From Zavarzinella sp. (GTDB taxonomy: Bacteria > Planctomycetota > Planctomycetia > Gemmatales > Gemmataceae), in contig JAWKTI010000001.1 of the NCBI GenBank assembly GCA_041399155.1, forward strand, positions 1,488,001 to 1,552,000: a DNA stretch of 64,000 nucleotides, in the 5' to 3' direction. The notes under the pieces are model-generated. The model saw only the letters and a program-made list of their open reading frames with translations. It was not told the origin of the DNA and ran no database searches. A program made the position numbers and the translations under genes. This document shows positions 58,381 through 64,000 of this stretch, in pieces. Every line of letters starts with the position of its first letter. The stretch's first letter is position 1.

Positions 58381-60000
58381 TTAGCTTTCCATCAACAGCC
58401 GAATCGGATCGGAGAACAGTTGCACCAAACGTGTTGTAAAGCGGGCACCATCAGCACCATCGATGATGCGGTGGTCGTAGGTGAGACACAAGGGCATCAT
58501 CAGTCGGGCAACGAACTGGTTATCACGATACGCTGGCTGAATACTGGAACGGGATAATCCCAGAATAGCAACTTCCGGATAGTTAATAATTGGCGAAAAA
58601 GCAGTGCCACCAATTCCACCCAGATTCGTAATCGTGAAAGTACCGCCCCGCATTTCATCTGGGGTCAGTTTTCCACTTCGTGCCTTGTCAGCAAGTGCCG
58701 CTACTGATTGTGCGAGATCGCGGATTGTTTTTTTGTCTGCATCGCGAATGACAGGTACAACCAATCCACGTTCAGTATCAACAGCAATTCCGATGTGGTA
58801 ATATTCCTTGTAAATGACTTCCCCGTTCTGCATGTCCAGTGAGGCATTGAAGTGGGGGAATTCTTTCAGTGCTGCCACCACTGCCTTGATCGCCAGAACA
58901 GTCATCGTAATCTTGGCGGTACCTTTCGGCATCGCATCAACGATTCGCTTACGACCTGCTTCCAAATCAGTGATATCTGCCAGATCAAACTGGTTAACCG
59001 CCGGTGCCATATGCCATGATAAGGACAGGTTTTCTGCAATTTTTTTGCGGATATTGCTGACAGGCTTTTTCACAATCGGGCCATACTTACTGAAATCCGG
59101 CATCGGTGGTGCTGAGAATAGCGCTGAACCGACAGCGCTGGAAGTCGCAGCAGGCTGATTCATTTTGGCACGGATAAAAGTACGCACATCTTCCGACGTC
59201 ACTCGGCCGCCACGTGCAGTGCCAGCAACCTGATTCAGATCGACCTGATGTTCGCGGGCGTATTTTCTTGTAGATGGACTGGCAGGCACTGGCCCAGTGG
59301 CGTTCACCACACCAGTTGAAGGCGTTGATGAAGTCTCCGTAACCGACTTTTCTGCAGGTGCGGGTGCAACTTTTTTGGTGGGAGCACTCGCAGGTTTCGG
59401 TGCAGTAGGCGAAGATTGTGAAGATACTTTCATTTTTGCCAGAGTGGCACCGATTTTTGGACGATCACCCTCTTTCACAAGGATCGCTTCAACTACTCCT
59501 GCGACTGGCGCGGGAATCGGCATTGCAGCTTTATCCGTTTCGATCGTAAAAAGTTCCTGATCTTTTTCTACAGATTCACCAACTTTTGCAGCGATGCCCA
59601 CAACCACACCAGAATCAATCCCTTCGCCTAAGTCCGGCAGCACGAAATCAAAAGTGTTCAATTCGGCGACAGTGGCTGATTCAGCATCAGAATTTTTTGG
59701 AGGTGCTTCACTTTTAGGAGATTCTGAGTTCGTTTTAGGTGCTTGTTTTTCTGGTACCTTGCCATTAGCTCCAGCGAAGTTAGCCAGAATCTGGCCAACT
59801 TTGACACGTTGCCCCGCCTTCACAGCGATCGATTCCACCACACCCGCGTGTGGATACTCGATTGGCATCGACGCCTTATCTGTTTCAATGACAAACACTT
59901 CCTGCTGTGGTGAAATTGAGTCGCCAGGTTGTACCTTGATTTCGACAATCACCCCATCTTCGATCCCTTCACCAAGTTCAGGCAGTCGGAATTCTGTCAT
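58381..60000 (-). CDS. aceF: Pyruvate dehydrogenase E2, dihydrolipoamide acetyltransferase
   Basis: A 539-residue E2 with two lipoyl domains (lipoylated lysines K42 in ETDKASMP and K157 in ETDKAAMP), each followed by a flexible Ala/Pro-rich linker, a peripheral subunit-binding domain (STRKYAREHQVDLNQVAGTA) and the acyltransferase core ending in DHRIIDGADG, with catalytic H510 and D514. It transfers acetyl groups to CoA and forms the core of the complex. It lies 93 bases after aceE and 44 before lpdA. Confidence 0.95.
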   Translation of the reverse strand: MTEFRLPELGEGIEDGVIVEIKVQPGDSISPQQEVFVIETDKASMPIEYPHAGVVESIAVKAGQRVKVGQILANFAGANGKVPEKQAPKTNSESPKSEAPPKNSDAESATVAELNTFDFVLPDLGEGIDSGVVVGIAAKVGESVEKDQELFTIETDKAAMPIPAPVAGVVEAILVKEGDRPKIGATLAKMKVSSQSSPTAPKPASAPTKKVAPAPAEKSVTETSSTPSTGVVNATGPVPASPSTRKYAREHQVDLNQVAGTARGGRVTSEDVRTFIRAKMNQPAATSSAVGSALFSAPPMPDFSKYGPIVKKPVSNIRKKIAENLSLSWHMAPAVNQFDLADITDLEAGRKRIVDAMPKGTAKITMTVLAIKAVVAALKEFPHFNASLDMQNGEVIYKEYYHIGIAVDTERGLVVPVIRDADKKTIRDLAQSVAALADKARSGKLTPDEMRGGTFTITNLGGIGGTAFSPIINYPEVAILGLSRSSIQPAYRDNQFVARLMMPLCLTYDHRIIDGADGARFTTRLVQLFSDPIRLLMES

Positions 60001-60093
60001 GATCTAATATTCTTCTGAGTAACGGAGGGTATGGTTGTCAAATTCCAACAACCAGAAATAATTACTGTATTATCATATCGCAATATTGCTGCA

Positions 60094-62871
60094 CTATACC
60101 GTCCAGGGGGCAGGTGCGTCTGGATTAATATCAAAATCCTTAATTGCTTGTGTTGTTGTGCCAACTGGTACTTTGCCGATCAATTCCAGTTTGTACAGGG
60201 AGGCAACTACTACGTGCTGAGCATCAACTTCAAAGAATCTGCGAAGATTCTGACGGGTTTCAGAACGACCAAATCCTTCAGTGCCGAGAGGCAGGAAACG
60301 ATCACCTAAATACGTTGCCAGTTGAGTCGGCAGTGCCCGCATGTAGTCGCTGGTAGCAACAATTGGACCATCCGTATCAGCCAGCACCTGCTGAATATAC
60401 GGTACTTTCTGTTCTGCTTCCGGATGTAGGCGATTCATTCGTTCGCATTCAACACCATCACGGATCAGTTGCTGGTAGCTGGTTACCGAGTATACGGTAC
60501 TTTCAATGCTGTATTTTTCTGCCAGAAGTTCCTGTGCCTTCAGAACTTGCTGCAAAATCACCCCACTGCCCAGTAATTGAACTGTCGCTTTCGCTTCAGC
60601 CACCTTGCGTTCACGATAAGAATAGATGCCACGAATAATCCCTTCGCGTGTAGCTTCAGGCATGGCTGGCATATCGTAGCTTTCGTTGTAGACAGTCAAG
60701 TAGTAGAAGCACTCTTCATTATCGACAAACATCCTGCGAATACCGTCTTCAATAATCACTGCCAGCTCATAACCCCACGCGGGATCATATGCACGACAGG
60801 TAGGGACGGTCATTGCGGCGAGGTGACTATGTCCATCTTCATGTTGCAGGCCTTCACCGTTCAATGTGGTGCGACCCGCTGTGGCACCCATTAGAAAGCC
60901 TCGGGTTCGGGCATCAGCTGCGGCCCAGATCAAATCCCCGACTCGCTGAAATCCAAACATCGAATAATAAATGTAAAACGGAATCGTATTCGTCCGGTGC
61001 GTACTGTAAGCAGTACCTGCGGCGATGAAGGTAGCCATACTGCCCGCTTCGTTAATTCCTTCCTGGAATATCTGTCCGTTAGAAGCTTCGCGATATTCGG
61101 ACATTGTTCCTTTATCTACAGGAACATACTTCTGGCCAGCAGGACTGTACAAGCCAAAGGTTTTGTACAAAGGTGGCAAACCAAAAGTCTGGCCTTCATC
61201 AGGAACAATTGGCACAATCAACTTGCCAACGTTGGGGTCCTTCATTAGCGACTGCATCAAGGTCACCCAGGCAAGAGTCGTTGATTGACCCTTTCCGGGA
61301 GGTGTTCCCTGCATCGTTCGCTCAAAACTCTCAGCGGCAGGTGCCTTACAAGGCACAAAAACATTATTTCTGGCGGGAAGGTAGCCACCTAATGACCGCC
61401 GTCGTTCATGCAGGTATTTGATTTCAGGTGCGTCATCACCTGGGTGATACAAGTCGCATTTTTCCAGAACCGCATCTGGGATATCAATTTGCAGCCGTTC
61501 ACGGAAACCCTGAAGTGCCTTGAGTTCCATTTTGTGTTCTTTGTCCGAGGGATCGAGCATCTGCTCGAGCTCTTCTTGAGTCAACACAACTTTTAGTTTC
61601 TTTTCCTGGTGGGCAGTATTGTTCGCTTCAGATGATGTCGCGTAACCTTTAACTGTTTTTGCAAGAATAACAGATGGTTTGCCCCGGGTATTCATCGCTG
61701 CACGATAGGCATTGTAAACTTTAACCGGGTCATGCCCACCGCGACGAAGGCTGGCAAGATCTTCATCCGTCAGATGTTCAACTAGCGCCTTGAGTTCTGG
61801 CGTATTGAACAATTTTTCCCGAATAATGGCAAAATTACCTTTCTTGCAGTGGTAAGCGTATTCCTGGTATTCGCCGTCGGGAATCGTTAACAACCTGTTT
61901 GTCAATGCACCAGTGGTATCCCGTGCCAGTAATTCATCCCAATCAGAACCCCAAACGCATTTGATGACATTCCAGCCAGCACCTCGGAAGATACCTTCCA
62001 GCTCCTGAACGATTTTGCCATTACCACGGACCGGACCATCAAGTCGCTGCAGATTACAATTCACCAGAAAAGTCAGATTATCCAACCCTTCACGTGCTGC
62101 AATTGACAGACAGCCAAGGGTTTCAGGCTCATCGCATTCACCATCACCCAGAAATGCCCAGACGTGGGTGTTTTCAGTATTGCACAGATCACGCCCCTTT
62201 AAGTAACGGGCATAGCGAGCCTGGTAGATCGCCATGATTGGCCCAAGTCCCATGCTGACCGTGGGGTATTGCCAAAAATCCGGCATCAGCCAGGGGTGAG
62301 GATAACTGCTGAGGCCACCACCTTCCTGTAACTCCTGGCGGAAGTTTTCTAATTGCTTTTTGTTCAGGCGACCTTCTAAGAAGGCACGAGCGTACATCCC
62401 AGGCGAGGCATGACCTTGAAAGTAGACGACATCACCACTGGAATCGTCTGTCATACCACGAAAAAAATGGTTAAAACCAATTTCATAGAGCGTAGCTGCT
62501 GATGCAAAAGTGGCTATGTGGCCACCTACGTTGGTGGTCTTGTTTGCCCTGGCAACCATGGCCATTGCGTTCCAGCGTACAAGACTTTTGATACGCCGTT
62601 CCATTTCCCGATCGCCAGGAAATGGAACTTCCAATTCGGTAGGAATCGTGTTGATGTACGGTGAGTGAAGCGAGCCAACTTTCTGAGTGGAACCTGCCGC
62701 CTGCATCCTGTGCGACAACTGATCCAGAAGAAATTGTGCCCGCTCTAAACCCTGGCCTTTGATCACTGCACTGAGCGATTCGAGCCATTCGTAGGTTTCT
62801 AAGGGATCAACGTCGACTAACTCGTTTGAAATAGCTGATCGTTGAACCAAGTCTTCAGAACGGACGATCAT
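60094..62871 (-). CDS. aceE: Pyruvate dehydrogenase E1, homodimeric type
   Basis: A 925-residue thiamine-diphosphate enzyme that decarboxylates pyruvate and acetylates the lipoyl arm of E2. It is the single-chain AceE type, not the alpha/beta heteromer. The ThDP site reads AFLGDGECDEPE followed by NCNLQRLDGPV; other family segments are YFQGHASPGMYARAFLEGRL and EGLQHEDGHSHLAAMTVP. The start at 62871 has GGAGAG at the right distance. First gene of the aceE-aceF-lpdA operon. Confidence 0.95.
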   Translation of the reverse strand: MIVRSEDLVQRSAISNELVDVDPLETYEWLESLSAVIKGQGLERAQFLLDQLSHRMQAAGSTQKVGSLHSPYINTIPTELEVPFPGDREMERRIKSLVRWNAMAMVARANKTTNVGGHIATFASAATLYEIGFNHFFRGMTDDSSGDVVYFQGHASPGMYARAFLEGRLNKKQLENFRQELQEGGGLSSYPHPWLMPDFWQYPTVSMGLGPIMAIYQARYARYLKGRDLCNTENTHVWAFLGDGECDEPETLGCLSIAAREGLDNLTFLVNCNLQRLDGPVRGNGKIVQELEGIFRGAGWNVIKCVWGSDWDELLARDTTGALTNRLLTIPDGEYQEYAYHCKKGNFAIIREKLFNTPELKALVEHLTDEDLASLRRGGHDPVKVYNAYRAAMNTRGKPSVILAKTVKGYATSSEANNTAHQEKKLKVVLTQEELEQMLDPSDKEHKMELKALQGFRERLQIDIPDAVLEKCDLYHPGDDAPEIKYLHERRRSLGGYLPARNNVFVPCKAPAAESFERTMQGTPPGKGQSTTLAWVTLMQSLMKDPNVGKLIVPIVPDEGQTFGLPPLYKTFGLYSPAGQKYVPVDKGTMSEYREASNGQIFQEGINEAGSMATFIAAGTAYSTHRTNTIPFYIYYSMFGFQRVGDLIWAAADARTRGFLMGATAGRTTLNGEGLQHEDGHSHLAAMTVPTCRAYDPAWGYELAVIIEDGIRRMFVDNEECFYYLTVYNESYDMPAMPEATREGIIRGIYSYRERKVAEAKATVQLLGSGVILQQVLKAQELLAEKYSIESTVYSVTSYQQLIRDGVECERMNRLHPEAEQKVPYIQQVLADTDGPIVATSDYMRALPTQLATYLGDRFLPLGTEGFGRSETRQNLRRFFEVDAQHVVVASLYKLELIGKVPVGTTTQAIKDFDINPDAPAPWTV

Positions 62872-63116
62872 GGATTCGTCTCTCCAGTCGAGTGGCAGTG
62901 TACATTATGGCAGATATTGAGGGCAAATCATTGTCAGTGTAGATTCGATCTTTCAAATCATCAACCGTGCCCGCACCGCGTTTAGTGTATGCAACACAAT
63001 CGTCTACCATGTTAAGATAGGTTTCTGATGGCATCCTGTCTACAAACTTTGAGAATGGGCAAGATACCTTTTGCTCTTGCTGTGAACGCTTTTCTTCATT
63101 TGCGGAACATACAAAC

Positions 63117-64000
63117 ATGAAAAAACGCATGATGCTGTTAATAATTGGTTTTCTCGTTGCCCCATGCGCGGTCGTAGGGGACGATTTATTAAAAAACCCT
63201 CACACAACTACCCTGCCCTCACCGACTTTATCGCCCAACGACGCACTCAAAGCCGCACAAATTCAGACGGGAACAAAAATAATTTTCGGCAGCAGCAATA
63301 AATTTCAACAGCAGGTAGATTTCACGCGTTCGAAATTACCATTTTGGGATGTAATTCGAATATGTGCTGAGGCAACAGATTCTCAAATTTGGGTCCGTGG
63401 GAATTCCATTGAATTCCATTCAGCAAAGTCGAAACAAATTTTTGATGTTAGTGGGCCATTTTTTATTGCCCCACAACAATTGAACTCAAAAATCGATTAC
63501 GAAACCCAGATTTCCACCCACCAAATGACCGTTCAGGTAGCTTGGCCGGCTTCGCTGCCAGTTTTTCGATCAGATAGCCATGCGAATGTCAAGATTTGCA
63601 CTACTTATGATGACGCAGGCGTGTCCATCAACCCGCAGCTGAAAACAAATCGTCTGGACACGCGAAATCCAGTTTCCGGAATTGCAACAACGTTTGTAAT
63701 CCAGTTTACAAATTTACCTCGCACCGCAATGGGAATAAATCTCAAAGGAGAGATCACGATGACCATGGCGGATCGCTTTCTTCTGTTCCAAATTGATGGA
63801 AAAAGTGGTAGTGGGCAGAAATTGTTAGAAGGAGTAACTGTTTCACTAACAGGTAAAACTTCGGGCAACGACTATCTGATTACAGCCCAACTGATATATC
63901 CAAAAACCAGTGCAAAGTGGGAGAGTTACGAAAGTTATTGGATGCGTTCCAATCGCCTCCAACTGGTGCCAACTGGTCAGAAAACCCCACTTCAAGCAGA
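63117..64000 (+). CDS. Secreted protein with STN-like N-terminus (3' partial)
   Basis: An open frame from ATG 63117 runs uninterrupted to the window edge (294 codons seen), so the gene is cut off. It starts with a signal peptide MKKRMMLLIIGFLVAPCAVVG. The next 80 residues (ALKAAQIQTGTKIIFGSS, FTRSKLPFWDVIRICAEATD, IWVRGNSIEFHS) have the strand-helix pattern of a secretin/TonB short N-terminal (STN-like) domain, with the FWDVI helix typical of planctomycete proteins. Beta-rich sequence with paired strands follows. The function cannot be told. It is divergent from aceE, with a 245-base gap. Confidence 0.7.
   Translation, partial: MKKRMMLLIIGFLVAPCAVVGDDLLKNPHTTTLPSPTLSPNDALKAAQIQTGTKIIFGSSNKFQQQVDFTRSKLPFWDVIRICAEATDSQIWVRGNSIEFHSAKSKQIFDVSGPFFIAPQQLNSKIDYETQISTHQMTVQVAWPASLPVFRSDSHANVKICTTYDDAGVSINPQLKTNRLDTRNPVSGIATTFVIQFTNLPRTAMGINLKGEITMTMADRFLLFQIDGKSGSGQKLLEGVTVSLTGKTSGNDYLITAQLIYPKTSAKWESYESYWMRSNRLQLVPTGQKTPLQA

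Noticed and set aside
62855..63130. Minus-strand ORF of 91 codons upstream of aceE
   Set aside because: It overlaps the aceE start and ribosome site as well as the ATG of the divergent gene at 63117, has no recognisable domain, and covers what should be the promoter gap.

Overview
The window reads as chromosomal DNA of a member of the Planctomycetota. The evidence is a set of families that are almost confined to that phylum: a planctomycete cytochrome c domain joined to DUF1549 and DUF1553, two DUF1501 proteins with twin-arginine leaders, a heme protein with WD40 repeats, PQQ-type propellers, a PPC-domain protein, a BBP2-like porin and zinc-ribbon membrane proteins. Base composition looks somewhat below 50 % GC by eye. 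The family (for example Gemmataceae) cannot be fixed from sequence alone. I saw no rRNA, tRNA, CRISPR array, transposase or prophage genes.

Layout. (1) Positions 3-6613 hold two tandem paralogous proteins that join a Ser/Thr kinase domain to a tubulin-like (Tubulin_2 type) GTPase domain and a long helical tail. The first is cut by the window edge and the second carries a one-base frameshift. (2) Positions 6812-11130 hold a PSCyt1/DUF1549/DUF1553 protein and its DUF1501 partner. (3) Positions 11206-19415 form a nitrogen-assimilation island: type III glutamine synthetase, a PII protein, an unusually large ammonium transporter, a frameshifted porin and type I glutamine synthetase. Close matches to the sigma-54 consensus lie upstream of the transporter and of glnA, and a strong terminator separates PII from the type III synthetase. 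(4) Positions 19477-24620 hold two large envelope proteins. (5) Positions 24796-28918 hold a small broken gene, an overlapping pair (MnmM-like methyltransferase and MnmC-oxidase-like flavoprotein) that probably makes mnm5(s2)U in tRNA, an exported amidohydrolase, a possible small linker gene and a DNA alkylation repair protein. (6) Positions 29094-42652 hold a cytochrome/WD40 protein, glycogen debranching enzyme, PhoD-type phosphatase, a PPC protein, a GT39 glycosyltransferase, a small coiled protein, a DUF11 repeat protein and a Cys-rich secreted protein. (7) Positions 42896-56786 hold a divergent IleS, a degenerate peptidase-MA-like protein, a secreted protein, a sialate O-acetylesterase, two PQQ-propeller proteins flanking a DUF1501 protein, an FkbM methyltransferase with a Tat-like leader, a YhaM-like exonuclease and a DCC thiol protein. 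(8) Positions 56909-62871 hold a complete pyruvate dehydrogenase operon, aceE-aceF-lpd. (9) From 63117 to the window end runs an unfinished secreted protein.

Most notable are the tandem kinase-tubulin fusions in a phylum that largely lacks FtsZ, the sigma-54-type nitrogen island with its modified PII and Amt, and the two-gene replacement for bifunctional MnmC. At least five genes show one-base-type frame breaks. Several restore with one added base in a short homopolymer run, so assembly error must be excluded before any is called a pseudogene.
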